From: Argopecten irradians
Taxonomy: Eukaryota > Mollusca > Bivalvia > Pectinida > Pectinidae
Length of the DNA: 64,000 bases
Direction of reading: 5' to 3'
NCBI RefSeq assembly: GCF_041381155.1
Contig: NC_091144.1
Coordinates: 19,353,544-19,417,543, forward strand
Shown: one piece after another, positions 22,263-36,600 of the stretch
How positions within the stretch are numbered: position 1 is the stretch's first letter
Layout of the letters: each line of letters begins with the position of its first letter
The notes under the pieces: generated by a model
Databases searched by the model: none
Told to the model about the DNA's origin: nothing
Seen by the model: the letters and a program-made list of their open reading frames with translations, nothing else
Translations under genes and position numbers: made by a program

Positions 22263-23823
22263 TTGTCTTAAATGGTTGTATAGCTGTTTATAAGATCGTT
22301 CATAGTGCTGAGAGTTTTCTTAATTTAAATTTGAAGTTAGGGAGGAAAATCTCTTATCTGTTATGCCCATGCAGTTTATGAAAAATTATTATTTTTTTTA
22401 TATATGTACATTTGTATCTGCTGGAAATGTTATGCTTCTTTCTCTTTGGTTTCCCTTTTTAGGACACTGTTTTCTATGACATTACATTGCAGCAAATATC
22501 CTACACATAACAATTGTAATGTCAAAATTAGTATGTTATCCAGGCACTTGTGCAATAGACATTAGTTATGTGCACGACAGGTTATTTGACACATGAACTT
22601 AGAAGAAATTATTTATAGCTAAACCAAAGAATTCAAAGTTGCGTTTAAGAATAATTGAGATGTACAATTGCGTTTAAGAATAATTGAGATGTACACATGC
22701 TGCTTTTTTTATAACAATTAGCTTTTAAATGGAGAATGGCGAACAATTGGTTAAGGTGGCTAATGCGAATCCTCACTAAAACAGTGCGTCTTTATTTAAT
22801 GGGAGCCTCTGCTAACAACACTGCTAAATCCTGGAAAATCCTTAAATAAGCATAGATATTGAAAGTAAATGAATCACAAAAACATTCATACATTTGTATA
22901 GATAAGGATGCCATTGCTTGATGTTCTAAACATTAAATTATACTATTTGCTGTTATTTGTCTTGGTGTTGTTTCTGACTATTCGGTATGTATTAAAGCAG
23001 ACCAGAAAAGCTTTTGAAATATAATCAATATTCAAGAGTCATTGCCGTGATTGTATAGTTGAAATGTATTGGCAAAACTGGTTAACTATTAATAATTGGA
23101 TTGTGCTTGGCTACAGTATACAGAGCGAATGTATTCGACAAAAATAACATTAACATTATCAGTGTAGTACTTCTAAAGTTCACCGAAAATAACATTAACT
23201 ATATTGGAGATTCTTGTCAAACTTCTAATATTTATATGTTTTCAGCAAAAGATCCTAAAACAATACACATACATTTATAACTGCAGATCATAATAGTTAA
23301 TACATTGTAAAGACCAATAAGGATAGTCATGAGACCTGTTGACTCCCAGAATAGCAAGAAGTTAGAAAAAGAAAAAGTATTTCCAAGTAAAGAGCCTTGC
23401 ATAACTACACCAAATATGGAACATGAAATAAAATTAACAAAAATCGATATTAGTTATGGACGAAATTATGAGCCCTGTATAACTCCCTTTGATTTGTACA
23501 AACGTGTATTGCGGTAAAACTATATCGGCACATGTACCATTGGAGATATTCATGTGAAATTTACCATTTGTACCTAGTTTCTATGTGTTATTTATCCTTA
23601 AAAAAGTTGTTCATGCTGCCTGGCTTTGCTGTGCTATCAACAGACTACACACAGATGTTTGAGAACGTTAACGTTACGGGTACAGCAGAAACACTTTCCT
23701 AATCCATAGTGCTGCACAGCTGCAATATTATACTTATGAACACCAGCTAAACAAAAATCATAAATATGAACAACCTTATCTTGCTCTTGATAAGACAGAG
23801 CAATCTGTTTAGCCGCGATGGTC
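22263..23823. other. Intergenic AT-rich DNA
   Basis: Nothing beyond a 29-bp tandem duplication (TTGCGTTTAAGAATAATTG twice, from 22639) and short open frames without resemblance was seen. Confidence 0.5.
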
Positions 23824-24028
23824 AGGTGTCTAAACAATCTGATTAAAATACAGATCCTTATTATCACTACGTTTTTAATTGATGTGACAAGTGTAGAAAA
23901 TGTATCTGATATGAAGACCACGTGGTGTAAAGGTCATCTGGACGTGACTCCCTATGGGATATTGTCAGATCCTTTATTTAACGGAGTGGTTATAAGGATC
24001 TGTATTTCAATCAGATTGGTGTCTAAAG
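23824..24028. mobile_element. Foldback MITE, about 200 bp
   Basis: The left arm contains CAATCTGATTAAAATACAGA then TCCTTAT; the right arm contains the inverse ATAAGGATCTGTATTTCAAT with CAGATTG. The outer words TGTCTAAA / TTTAGACA also pair. The arms are about 45 bases long around a central spacer. Non-coding. Confidence 0.65.
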
Positions 24029-24302
24029 TAATCGACACTCTACCACTAACCCTCCACCTCTATATTTGATTTCGAAACCTACCAGTGGAACTTGTTATAC
24101 CAAATATCCTTGCCTGACTCTTATAAAAACACAAAATACGTCAATTTCTCCAGTACAAGATAACCGAAACATATCGATTTCCTTTCTTTAATATTCCGTT
24201 TCATCAGTTGATAATATCATTATAATAGTATTTGCTCTGAGCTTATGATGAGGTCTGTATGACTAATTTGCTGCTTCATTTAAGTAATTTTCATTCGGTA
24301 TA

Positions 24303-25165
24303 ATTATCATCATCATCAAGCTTTATTTCCCCCGTTAGAGGAATATTGAATACAATCAAATCCACACAAAAATAAAGAAAAGAGTAATGAAAAATAAAAG
24401 TTAAATAGGTCACGGAGCTCGCTGCTGGAATATACAACTTATGGATAAGTTATATAGCCGCGCGGTTTCAGTAACGTTGGATAACTTCAATAGTTCACAA
24501 AAGGCATCGCGTAACGCGTACAACATATTGAATTGACTTTATAAAGAATTGTCTTTGGTCTGCAACACTTGGTGAAGGGGATCCTGTACTGGCTCCTAAA
24601 AGGCTACGGGTGAAGGAGGAATGATCCAAATTTTCAATGAAATTGAAAAAAGAAAGGTCAAGTTCAGATTGAATATCTTCCATGAAAGTTTGTCTTAGGG
24701 TGTCGTAGAATGTACATTCAGAACAAAGATGAACTACAGCGTTGTCAAAAGTCAGAGAGCAGGAGCGGACCACTGGTTACCCGGCAAACACTCTCGGTAC
24801 TGCCAAAACTTTACATAAATCAGTAGATGGATACTTAATATCGGACAAAGATTCAGCAGCAAGCCACAGTATATATGGGTCCGTATGAGGAATGTCAGTT
24901 TTAAAAAAGGATAAGTCATTATCGTTTGCCATACGATCCTCGAGCGCCGAATTTTCACGTAATCTGATATTGGAATTTATTATACGTTTCCATTGGATAT
25001 TGGAAGGAAAAGTGTAAGATCGTAGATAAGACTCCAAATAAGCAAGAAGGTTGTATTTCTGGAGTACCTTAACTATATTAGGGAAATATCCCTTCTCGTG
25101 GTTAACCGTGGGTCTCTTGGAAATATACAAATGAAGACGAATAGTAAAAATTTGCTTTGGCAAGT
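24303..25165 (-). mobile_element. LINE (non-LTR retrotransposon) 3' fragment
   Basis: On the minus strand, two open stretches in the same frame (25163 to 24777 and 24773 to 24495) are separated by one stop. They look like the C-terminal end of a LINE reverse-transcriptase polyprotein: YLRSYTFPSNIQWKRIIN, then NDNDLSFFKTDI, then a CSEC zinc-knuckle-like HLCSECTFYDTLRQTF. The 3' end follows at about 24303 with GGGGGAAATAAAGCTTGATG and a short ATG-repeat tail, typical of a LINE end. The reverse-transcriptase core and 5' end are missing, so it is a dead 5'-truncated copy. The clade was not determined. Confidence 0.7.
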
Positions 25166-25429
25166 AACTTACAATTTACGGTAGCCCATCTATTAATTAT
25201 AGTGTCAACTTGTGTTGTCACATGTAGCATTCATGCAGTTTGAGTGTTGGAATTTGCATGTACACTGGCCTACTTCTTTGTTTGTAAAAAGCGAGATTTT
25301 TCACATGCCTCCCTCGACACTGCTTCAGTTTTGGCCTTTTTGCGTAACATTTCATATTAACATCTTGGGCCATTCAAGAACGGTCTCGTCTGTCTACACT
25401 GTACTTTATGAAGTACTGACTAGAGTATT

Positions 25430-25575
25430 TGGGGAGGCGTTTGTTATTACAGCGGTAAACGCTCGATCAATAGGACAAAATGAGGAAGACGTAAGAAAGG
25501 AAAACGAGAGCTAAAATCCTTTAGTCGCCATTTACTATCATACAATGGGGGCAACCGGGTATAATTCTAACTCTC
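25430..25575 (-). mobile_element. ~518-bp SINE-like family, 5'-end fragment
   Basis: The inverse of the 5' part of the element at 37110-37627 is seen (TTTAGTCGCC..TTACTATCATACAATGGGGG). It is diverged. Confidence 0.55.
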
Positions 25576-25638
25576 CCATTGGTTGGTACCTCCATAGTCT
25601 AAAATAAAAAGACTGTGACGACAGGTCTGCCTATTTTT

Positions 25639-26963
25639 AGGTCATCTGACCCGAAGGGTCAGGATGACCTATTGTCCATCATGCACCGTGTGCGCCGTGA
25701 CGGCGCCGTGCGCCGTGCGTAAACTTTCATTCATTCAAACGACTTCTTCTCAATAACCGGAAGGCCCAGGGTACTGACCTACATTCAAGGTCACGGGGGT
25801 CAAAAAGGCTAAAAATCTTTAAACAACTTTCTTCTCAAGAACCAGACGGCCCAGGGTACTGATATTGGGCCCGTAGGATGCTGGGATGAAAGGCTACCAA
25901 GTTTGTTCAAAATAAATGACCTTGACCGTCATTCAAGGTCACAGGGGTCAATTAGGCTATAACCATTTAAACAACATCTTGTGAATAACTAAGAGGCCTA
26001 GAGACCTGATATTGGACCTGTGGCATGCTGGGATGAAGTGCTACCAAGTTTGTTCCAATGAATGACCTTGATCTTCATTCAAGGTCACAGGGGTCAAATA
26101 GGCTAAAAATCTTTAAATGACTTTTTCTCAAGAACTAGAAGGCCAAGGGTACTGATATTGGGCATGTAGCATGCTTGGATGGAGGGCTATCAATTTTATT
26201 CAAATGAATGACCTTGATCTTCATTCAAGGTAAACAGGGGTCCAGATAGGCTAAAATCTTTAAATGACTTCTTCTCAAGAACTAAATGGCCCAGGATACT
26301 CATATTGGGCCTACAGCGTGCTGGGGATGAAGGGCTACCAAGTTTTGTTCGAATAAAGGACCTTGACCTTCATATAAAATCCTTTAAACAATTTCTTGTG
26401 AATAACTAAGAGGCCTAGAGACCTGATATTGGGCCTTTGACATGCTTGGATGAAGGGCTATCATCAAATTTGTTCAAATGAATGGCCTTGATCTTTATTC
26501 AAGGTCAATGGGGGTCAAAAAGGATAAAATCTTTAAACAACTTAATTTTCAAGACCCAGAAGGCACATAGTATCCTGTTTCATATTGGGCTGTAGCATGC
26601 TGGGATGAAGGGCCTTATCAAGTTTATTCAAAATGAATTGACCTTGATTCGTTCTTTTTAGCGTACATTGCGGCTCGGCCTAAAAGACTAATGATCTTTT
26701 AATATGACCTCTTCTCAAAGAATAACCAGAGTGGCCACACATGGTATCTGCAATAGTTGAAGCCATGTTGAGCACTTTGCTGGGATGAAAGGGGTACTAC
26801 CAGTGTCTTCATACTATATGAAATTCTTACCCTTTGACCTGTCATTCAAGGTCACAATTAGGTTTCAATTTAGGCAATTAATACTCTTTTAAACGGAACT
26901 TATGTTTGTATTGTTTACTTCTAGTATAGATGGACCGTTAAGGGGACACCCTTGGGCCTCTTG
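25639..26963. mobile_element. Tandem-repeat rolling-circle-like element, second family member
   Basis: It opens with a palindrome AGGTCATCTGACCC / GGGTCAGGATGACCT and a GTGCGCCGTG-rich microsatellite. Some six to eight diverged units of about 145 bp follow, each with GGCCCAGGGTACTGATATTGG, GATGAAGGGCTACCAAGTTT and TTCATTCAAGGTCACAGGGG. It ends near ACCGTTAAGG and TTGGGCCTCTTG. The same end motif occurs in the element at 18564-19968. No protein is encoded. Classification as a Helentron-like non-autonomous element is inference. Confidence 0.65.
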
Positions 26964-27004
26964 TTTTTCGTGAACCTCACGTTGTTGTTGTTGTTGGGTT
27001 GGCA

Positions 27005-27545
27005 CATTATATTTTCACTTCTCTTTCTGACTTTCTTCCGAGCGTTTCCATTAACACCGCGCCTGTAAATGAGGCAATGTATCCTGTCCAATTGACGAAA
27101 CAAACCTTAGTCTATAAAGTGGTAGCGTCTGCTTCTGCTTGGTGCTCAGCATCAAAGGAGTGGATAATATGACCGGAGGTGTGTTTTAGGATGACGAGCG
27201 TTCGCGGGCGGACATGAACGGAATATGATATTCTGATAATAGTGCCAGAGCAAATGCGTGTCCAAGCAAACCTGCCGCTCAGGAAATATCTTGTAAACCG
27301 AGCGCTCGATCCTGAACACGCCCTTGACGGCATGCTTCAGTGAGATAATTGTAACACTATAAAAGTGCAAGAGTCCCAAAATTACAAAAAACACAAGATG
27401 AAAATACCACAGTTTCTCGATTGTTTTGTTTTATTCGGTTTGTTAAACATTCCAAAACATATAGACATTCACACGTGCAAAACAATACATACAGGTCCTT
27501 AAATGACATTAGCTGTTGAGAGGACATCATATCTAATCAACCAGA
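27005..27545 (+). mobile_element. ~518-bp SINE-like family, diverged near-full copy
   Basis: It shares with 37110-37627 the words CTTCTC..CTGACTTTCTTCC, GTCTATAAAGTGGTAG, GTGCTCAGCAT, CATGCTTCAGTGA, CACTATAAAA and the tail GGTCCTTAAATGACATTAGC. The region between them is diverged. Confidence 0.65.
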
Positions 27546-29396
27546 ACTTTTCAAATCCCTGGCTGTTACTGAAGTAGCAATCGAACCAAATCAAGCAAAA
27601 TCATGGCCAAGCCATATCAGATTTGGAATGATTGATAATGAATTGATCAGGAAATTTCATAAAGTAAATCTATATTGATTCTTCTTTATCATTAACTTGT
27701 GAATCAGAGGGAAAACAAATGCATTCTACATAGAGTAGAGAGGATGGCGTGCTAAAAGTGACCTTAGCTGTTAACAGGTGGATGATCATTAACAAAAATA
27801 CTACTTATATGTATCTATGTAGTCAGTTGACACCGTTAATGCCTGTGTGATTCTTGTTAGATAATCGATATAAACAATAAATGTCAATCACAGCATTACA
27901 CTACCTTCGTTCTGGAGAATTCTGATATCAATCTATGTATAGTACCTTCTGTCATGGTGAGATTTATATATTTGTCCGTTAAAAGTACATATACATTGTA
28001 CAATAAAGAAATTTGAAATTTTGTATTTATACTTAAACTACTATGCTGTTTTTCATATTATGGTCCTCAAAGAATTAATTAAAATGGATATCTACTCTCT
28101 TTTATATATTACAAGATGAAGATTATTTACATGTAAATTAAATATAGGATATATAATACATTCTATTTTGATAAGTTTTGAACTCTAGATATTTTTCTTG
28201 AAAATTTAGTAGTATCATATTTTTTTCGTGATTACAAATCACATAGACATTATCGTACTCATTCTTTAGACAGTGAATTACTTTTAAAACTTCATGAAAC
28301 ACACGAAACATTTTCATAATCTAAAAATAATCTAATGCGTAATGAGGAATTAGATTTCGACACAACATTTACGAGTAGTCGATTTCACCTGTACATGTTT
28401 GTCCTTTGATGTTTGCCGTGTATTTGTCAAGGTAAGAACTTCCAGTTACTTTTTACATCTGACGTTACGACCTCCACATCCCGTATACGTGCGGCGCTCC
28501 GGACGTCGACGCCCCCGTCTTCCAAAGTCAGAAGTTCTATCATCCATTGTTGGGGATTTACTGCCTAACATCGTGCCACCAAATAGTACAGGTAAGAAAA
28601 TAGGAGCTTTGCATTTTGTCAATATATATGATTTTTATGTAATAATTTTGAGAAGACATTTTCTATTCATTACAGAAACATGTACATAGAATAGAATTTC
28701 ATTTATTAAGCTTTTGAATTTAATTTTGCTCACAAGCTTTTGCAAAAACATAAAACATTTACATATATCATAACAACTGTAAAAGATATTTTGTGTTATA
28801 TCTATTAATTTATTAAATTCTGTTAAAGTGCAAAAATCTGTAACATTTTGATAATCACATTTGATGACCTTTGAGAGTAATATATACGCTATGGAAAGTT
28901 ATATTACACTTTTCCATGTGATTGATTTCGCGCTCTATTAGAAATCACGAAAATCAATTGCCGCGGAAATAGTTCAGTATATGTAGAACATTGAGAATCT
29001 TTCTCGCGAAATCAAATCACCGTGAAAAAGTCCTCAGGTATGATAACGCGAACTTACCTCGCCGCGGAAATAAGCTTACAGTACGAAATAAAACATGTTC
29101 GTCTATTTTCTCAAATCGATGTAGCTGCATACTAGTACTTAATTGTTTCAGAATATAAAACATCTGTTCAAGATATGACAAGTCTCAACACCACATTAGA
29201 GAGATATTAGTTGAATACATTTGTTACATCACTTCCCAACAAGTTATTTACAAAAATAAAAAAGTGGAATTGTATAAATACGCACAGTACTTAGGAAGGG
29301 GGAAATATTTAATTGAGAATGATATCATTTGACATGTAAAGTATAAGTATATGTTATCCAATGGGTAAATGTAAAATCATTCATTATTCTCCCTAT
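27546..29396. other. Intergenic DNA upstream of the peroxidase genes
   Basis: AT-rich. It contains the exon-like GC-rich block at 28445-28590 and, at about 28880-29080, a repeat of the CGCGAAAT type that recurs in many introns of this window. Nothing else was recognised. Confidence 0.5.
28445..28590 (+). other. GC-rich exon-like block with good donor site
   Basis: A locally GC-rich open stretch encodes a basic then hydrophobic sequence (RRSGRRRPRLPKSEV, then LSSIVGDLLPNIV). It ends at ACAG|GTAAGA (donor at 28591) in phase 1, the phase needed to join exon 2 of peroxidase A at 31734. No in-frame ATG was found, and the upstream border is uncertain (CTTCCAG at 28444 is possible). It could be an alternative 5' exon of peroxidase A, an exon of an unrecognised gene or chance. 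Confidence 0.25.
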
Positions 29397-30025
29397 AGGT
29401 AAAGCGTTAGAATACCCATTACATATTCGAAAAGGCGACTAAATTCGGATCTTATTCCTAATTGACTTTATTCTTCCTAACGTTTCTCTTGACGCCGTCT
29501 CTCTTTTGGCCTTGAGTTGTACGTTTGCCCTTGTGTGGAAGGCTTTTGAGTTATTTCCCCTGGCCCAGACACGCCCATTAACACCCATGGTCATGTAAGA
29601 ACGGTCTTCAATGTATGCGGTGTGTAGCGTGTGTGAAGTGCGAGGTGCATGTTTTGTGATACTGCGGTATGTTCGTGTTGTGTCTTCTTGTATAGTGGAA
29701 CTGTTGCCCATTTTAAAGTTCTATATGAATGAACAAACCCCCCCCCCTTCTACTGACAACGGCCGAACCAGTCGTCCTACTACCTGTATGCTGAACGCTA
29801 AGCTTGAGTAGAAACTTCCCGTTTTATAGACTTCGGTGTCTTGGCAAGGGACAGAACCCAGGGCCTACCTCACACGTGCGAGCGCTCAACAAAAGGCTAA
29901 AAGTGAGGTGGTGTTAAGAGAGACGCTAGGAAGAACAAAGTCAGTAAGGAAGACGAGAAAAGATCAGATCCTAAATTTAGTTGCCTTTTACGATCATACA
30001 ATGGGGACAGCAGGTACGGTTAAGC
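29397..30025. mobile_element. Two copies of the ~518-bp SINE-like family, inverted against each other
   Basis: 29397-29570 is the 5' half in plus orientation (GTAAAGCGTTAGAATACCC, then GGCGACTAAATTCGG). 29571-30025 is a nearly complete minus-strand copy: its 3' part comes first (ACACCCATGGTCATGTAAG) and its 5' end last (AGTTGCCTTTTACGATCATA). The junction falls inside the first copy, so either one inserted into the other or an inversion joined them. Confidence 0.65.
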
Positions 30026-30069
30026 GATTAGCACAAATGGATCGGTTGGTTGTTTGTTTAAGCTTAAGG

Positions 30070-30340
30070 TCCTAATACCGTCCTATTAACATCTAAGGCC
30101 ATTTAATGACATATGCGAGGAGTTGTGTGTCTGAATCTCTGTTTTGGGAGGCTGCAGTATAATTAGTGGTGTCCCCTTGTAATAGCGTAACTCTTGGCAT
30201 TTATACTGATCATTAAACCATGCCACTAAAGTCATCCAACACGCCACATACTGGCAACGGACAAATCAGTCGTCATAATCATCCCAATCATCACATGCCG
30301 ATATGATACTGGGGTAGAGTTATTTCATCGTGCAATGCAG
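30070..30340 (-). mobile_element. ~518-bp SINE-like family, diverged 3' part
   Basis: Inverse tail ACCGTCCTATTAACATCTAA, then TTTTGGGAGGCTGCAGTAT, recognisable against the 37110-37627 copy. Confidence 0.5.
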
Positions 30341-30672
30341 ACAGCAAGACGTACACCAATTTACTTTATCGTGACGTCACAATAGAGACATTGACTTGGA
30401 AAAATAATCAATGGAATCGTACATGTAAACATATTTTATCTTACTTATCAAGCATATGGACAATTAATTACAAATGTATAAGCATTGATATCACTATGTT
30501 TTTATTTCATCGGGTTATGAAATAAATTGTTTGAAAACCTATTTGAGAATTTCACACACTTTGCAAATTAAAATTTCTCTCATATGTGGATAACATTAAA
30601 AATAATGACATCAATTCTTGAGTAAATTGCATAATAATAGAATGAACAATAATTGTGAGTTTATATTTTAGG

Positions 30673-33600
30673 ATGATGACGAACGTCCTTCAGGTGGCAG
30701 TGTTTCTGTCCTTTGCCTTCCCTGCCAGTCCGATACCTTACACCGAGGGTGTGGAAACAGAGCCCGAGGGAGCCAGGGAGAAAAGACAAGCAAATGACCC
30801 TCGTCTGGCGGGGTATATCACACAGGCCCTTACGGAGGCTAATGCTGAGTTACTTTATCAGAAAAATCTGGATAGATTGATGTTAGAGCAAGGTAAACAT
30901 GGTATACTGTATAGTTGTTCGATTTCGTGGGTGAACATTTCGCGATTTACTGCTTATTCTTGGTGGTTTATTTTCGTGAATCACCTTTAAGCATTTTTTT
31001 AAAAGCGTCATTCACGTAAAATGATGTGTTATGTAAAGCCATGATTTTGAATATTTTCGCGAGGTTTTAAATTTCGAGAGATAGGATTAATCCGCAAGTT
31101 TTGCGAAATTAAAACCCACGCGAGTATCGACACCTATACAGAATCGTGTAGCTCTTTTATACACACATCTTTTAACAGTTGGTGTGAAATATTTTATTTT
31201 GAATGTTTTACCATCTGGGTTTTTGTCATTACTTTGAATTATTTTCGAATTTATAGTATTCAAATTTGAGATAAATGAATTTTAATAATTTTGTTAAGGT
31301 GTATTTTTAAATATAATTTTTTTATCATACATGAAATATTTGTATCTTTAGTTTTGGCTATAATATCTAGAAATCCCTGTTGTCAATTAGTAAAAGTATT
31401 AAAAAATACTGATTCACTAGATGTTTGATTGGTTTAAAGATAAAACCTTAAAATAAATCTCATTTCCCGTTGTTTAAAAGGATATATCATCAACAGATCT
31501 GGTGAAACACATCAAACACACCAGATAAGATTATCTACGGTGACGTCTTTTCTATGTTCCCACTGATGTCTGTACAAGGCGAATGTCCACATTGTACAAC
31601 TTCTCAGATCATAAATATCCGTTTTCCGCGATCTTTATGAACTTTTTCGTGTTCTATGTTGAGTAGAGTTCACATGAACACGTGTTCCTGGCCTGTTTAA
31701 ACCCACCTGTCGTGACCTCTGCTTGTTTTACAGGTATTGATATTCCCGCCGGCAGCCAGTCTTATTTTTGGCACCTGGGGCGATTTTTGTACACCAAGAA
31801 TAAAGAGGTGGTCGACGTTCTATCGGACAAGGCATGGGTTATCGTCCGCGCCACCAAACGTCTCGTAGAAATGTAAGAGTGATTCAATACACGGAAACAG
31901 ATGTCAGTATCAACGCAACTCTTCATGCATGCGTGACTTCCAAAAGTTAATTTTTATTACAGAACAACCTGGCGGAAGTCGGCATTCCTTGAAATTTTAG
32001 TTTAAAAAATGTATGATTTAAAAGTCCGTCAAATTCAAAGTGCATCTGCTAGTTTGAAGCCAACACTGTTTCACTATTACGTTATCCCATCTCAGTAATG
32101 GAAATAAAACGGTGTGTCCGAATTATAGAGACAGCAAAGATCTTTCAAATCTTGAACTCCAAATCAAGCTTATATTTTGAAAAATAAATTTATTAGTTTA
32201 AATATTTTGTCCCTCTGACGACTCTATGACTCTACTCTATATCTTTTGGTCTTGGTGTTTTAATTAATGTATATCGTCTATTGCTCATGTGTAAATGATT
32301 TCTAAACCGTTTTTTTTTTATTTTTCTGACCAGCACATTAGCACAGTGTCTGATGAAACAAATATTAAAGTGAATAGTCGGGCAAAGAAAACCAGTCTTA
32401 ATGCGTTCATTGGCCTTCCAAAAGTTCTCACATATTAATACGACGGTCAAGTTCTGCTTAGTTTCCCAGTTCTGACCATTAAAGTAAAGAAAAGTTGAAA
32501 GCATTGAAAGCGAGGCTGCGTGGAAATGTAACCACGGACAAAGTGGGCCGGGAGGACGTTTCAGAATTTCCATACTTTAAATTAATTTCTTCGTACGCAG
32601 ACAGATTTTGACGAGAGATTTTATTTTTCCATTTCATAAAAAATTATACTGGATACATTCACACCATTTTACCGACTTTAGCCATCCTTGCCCGACTGTT
32701 CACTTTAAACACACTAAAAACAACGTTGTTTTAAATTCAAATAAATCTTATTGAAATTTGTTCGCTTTTAATATTCTGTAGCTTAGAACATTTATCGTTT
32801 AGGACCGGAATGCCCCTTCGTCAGTTGATGACGAACACACAGGTAGTTGCCGAATGGCGCCGACAGGTGGAGCCAACCTGTCCGTTTAAGCCTCCGATCT
32901 GTGACTTGCGGTATCCTTTCCGCACCGCCAGTGGCTACTGTAACCACTTACAGGACACCACACAGGGTGCCGCCCTCACCAGGCAGCGGAGGATGATGCT
33001 TAATAGCTACGAGGATGGTAAAATCTGTCAGAAATCTTTGTTGTAACGATAAATTTGATTGGCTGAAACATTGCTTTGTCAGCCCGTAACATACTTTATA
33101 ACATCTGAGTTTGTACCGACGTCTACGATAGTATAAATGATACTGAATAACTAAAAGGTCGTCAAAGGAAACTTGAGGTATTGGTTTCAAAAGAAAGGAT
33201 AAATTTGAATGAATATACTAATAGCGAATCTGTTGAAAACAACGGAGATGTGAGAAACATAATATACGTGAAAATGAAGGTGTTTACTGTACTACAATAA
33301 CAATTCAAGCAAAAAATGTTATAATTGTTTTCCAATGTCACACAATTACAACATGGGGTAATTGTTAATATATAATATTCATCTGTACGGAAACATACTT
33401 TAATCAGGTTCTAAAAAGGAGGAAGCTTTTTCTGTTTCATCCTTGAAACACCATATAATTAATCCATATTCATGCCACGTTTAGCAGTGCAAGTAAAGTC
33501 AGCTCAAGCGGTATTGCTAAGCTGTAGTTTGCTAAAAAATATATTTACATATCTATTGTTCGGAAACAACATCAAAGGAAGAAGCGTTTGCAAATAGATT

Positions 33601-36600
33601 TAAAAAAAACTAAAAATTGAAAATGTACAGCTTGATAGTTCAGTGATGTCCTTTTAATCTAAGAGTAATTTTATATTCAAATTGTAAAGCAAACCGCCAT
33701 GTTTCCCATTTGGAGACCTAGTTTCGAAGGACATTTTAGTTATATTTCATTAAACAATCTGTCACTCCAGGAATCGATTATCCCCGAGTCCATAGTAAGG
33801 CGGGGAAGCTTCTACCAAGTGCAAGACTGGTCAGTAATATAATGCACAAGGCAGGCGAGTGTTCTCTATCCAGCAAACATTTCACAGTAATGATCATGCA
33901 GTTCGGACAATTTATTGAACATGACGTCATATCGACGCCAATGATATCAGGTAGGTACCGTATGTCCGCTTGTATATCCTGGTCAGCATTTTCGAAATTT
34001 TGAGGTAAAAGCGAAAAAGATAAATTTTAACGGCAGATTTTCGCGATCTTTTAAGGCATTTACGATCAACAACCTTTTCTTAATTTTTCAATATTTCGTT
34101 AATCAACTTTTCGAGGTCATAGCGATGACCCGTAAAATCGCGAATAAGCGGCCATATATAGAACATAAACGATATATTCAATGAAATTCACTAATAACAT
34201 TGTCGCTCATTCCATTTTCCTACCTTAAGATGTGGAAATATTCTAAACATAAGTAATTATTGTATGGTTTACCGTACCACTAGCACATTTCTGTAAAAAA
34301 AATATAAAGAGCTTATAACGGTAAACATGACGAATGACTTAGCTGGAATAGGAAATACGGTAATTGTATTGTAATTGATATGCATAGTATGCTATATATA
34401 CTCGCTGATTTCCTTCGTTTTTTACAGGTACAGACGGAGCCGATATCATGTGTTGTGAGGGCTCTCCCAACATTACCGCCATGAGGTGATAAGTCAATTA
34501 CGTCAGCCTAGGATTTTATATTTTTACATCACAAATTGAACCAGGCATCATTTTCCTGTTAGACCTCATAACACAGCAATTACAAAGGCCTATTTAACAT
34601 ACAATTCTGCCTTTAACGCCTATATAGAGAATTAATTTTCGAATAATTTGGTCTGTAATTCATGTACAGGTTCTTTACTTCTGAAAGACAATGTATATAT
34701 GATTAAAAAAAATCATCCAAACAAAATTACAGATGAACAATAAAATTATCGTTTATGTCTACTTCAAGTAGTTTACGAAACAAAATTTTCTAAATCATTT
34801 AAAAATAATTTTCACTTTTGATTGATACGACGAACTATCATTTCAGAACTTTGCAATATATCACATGGTTATTTGTATATCAAAAATGTAATTCTTTTAA
34901 TTATCTCTTCACTCTGTATTTCTGTAGGTCTGCCTGTTTTCCTATTAGTATCCCTCCTCGTGATGGCCGATTTTCTGAAAGCTGTATGACATTTGTTCGA
35001 TCAACACCAGGGCTAAAGCTAAACTGTGATATGGGTAACAATTAAACGTTAACATTTGTATGTTGAAATGTACGGCGGATTCGAGATCCAAAACGACGTA
35101 GGTAAAGTACCATTAACCGTCGATGAGTCCCACCTTCTAATTGATGTAACGTCATTATTTGATGTGATTTTTTTAAGTCGTAATTACCAGATGATGGGAC
35201 TAATCGGCGGTAAATTATACCTTACTTTTGATTTATCGAAACCTCCGTATTGGTGATGACAATGGTGCATTGATTTCAACTCTATTTTATAATAAATACT
35301 TTACTTGATACATTTCTTCATTTTTTCTAAGATTTTGGTCAAGAATCAAATTGCCCATTATTTTTACATTTAAATTTTTATGCATTTGTATCTTTTTTAT
35401 TCTCAAGGTATCCGGTCCCCGATGAACCAAGCCAGTGCCTTTATGGACGGTTCCCAAATCTACGGCACTTCTGAGGATGAAACAAAAGGGCTAAGGTCGT
35501 TTCTTGGAGGTACTGTGTCTTTATAACTGCTTAATCTTTGTATACAGAGATCAGATATGGATTTCGTTATTTTAGTTATGTTTTTTAATTACATTTGCTA
35601 TATACAAATTTATCATTTACGCTTAAACACTATTTTATTTATCATTCAGCAACATAATAATACATTGTTCTTCTATAAACCGAGTTATTTTAGCGTGCGA
35701 ATATTTTTTTTCTTGATCGATGAGGAATGATCGAAATACATGTTGAGTAGAACTAATAGGTCTCGGTCACGAAATTAAACTGCCATCAATAAGTTGTAAA
35801 AGCTCGAAATTAAGTTACCACGAAAAAATTATGGTGTACGTTATTTTAATTATCTTAAAATTTGTGATTGTCCTTATATAATATGAGGCTTCTTAAAACA
35901 ATTATTAACTAGTATCGATTATATGTAACAAAACGCATAAATTAGAACTGTTTCTTTGTCTTTATTGAACTCCTCAGTAATTTCTATATTGCAAATAATG
36001 TTTTGGGCATAAATTATCTTAATAAATTCTGTTGCAGACTTTGCTGTCAATATAGATTATCAGAATTATTCTATGTCGCAGCCAATTTTGAAAATGTTGA
36101 TTCATATTCAGTTAAAAACGTGCGTAAATTACATTATATTGTATGCTTATGCTACAAACCTTACAATGTTTATCGGTTACCTGTCGATACGTATTGTTTT
36201 CAGTCAATATCGTTTTTCAATAACCGTAATTCAGAAAACAAATATATATGCATGAAATGGTATTTTAGAATGATACTTGATTGCATATACATTTTATTTC
36301 CTATAACTATGAAGGAACAATCACATACAATTACGCTGGGAATACACATGTATCCGGGTTAGACAAGGGCTGGTTTAGACTAAGTATACTATGTATTTGT
36401 ATTAGATATTTATTTGGTGTTTCACTACATCCACCAATGAAGGATATTAATTTTAACTGACACAGGTAACGGACGTCGGTCCGAACGAATATGCTAAAAA
36501 TAGCAATGAAAAAAACATAAGTGTATGATTCAGCAATTATTTTAATATGGTATTTTCAAGTACGACCTTAATATTAAAAGTACATGCTTTAAAGCTTCTC

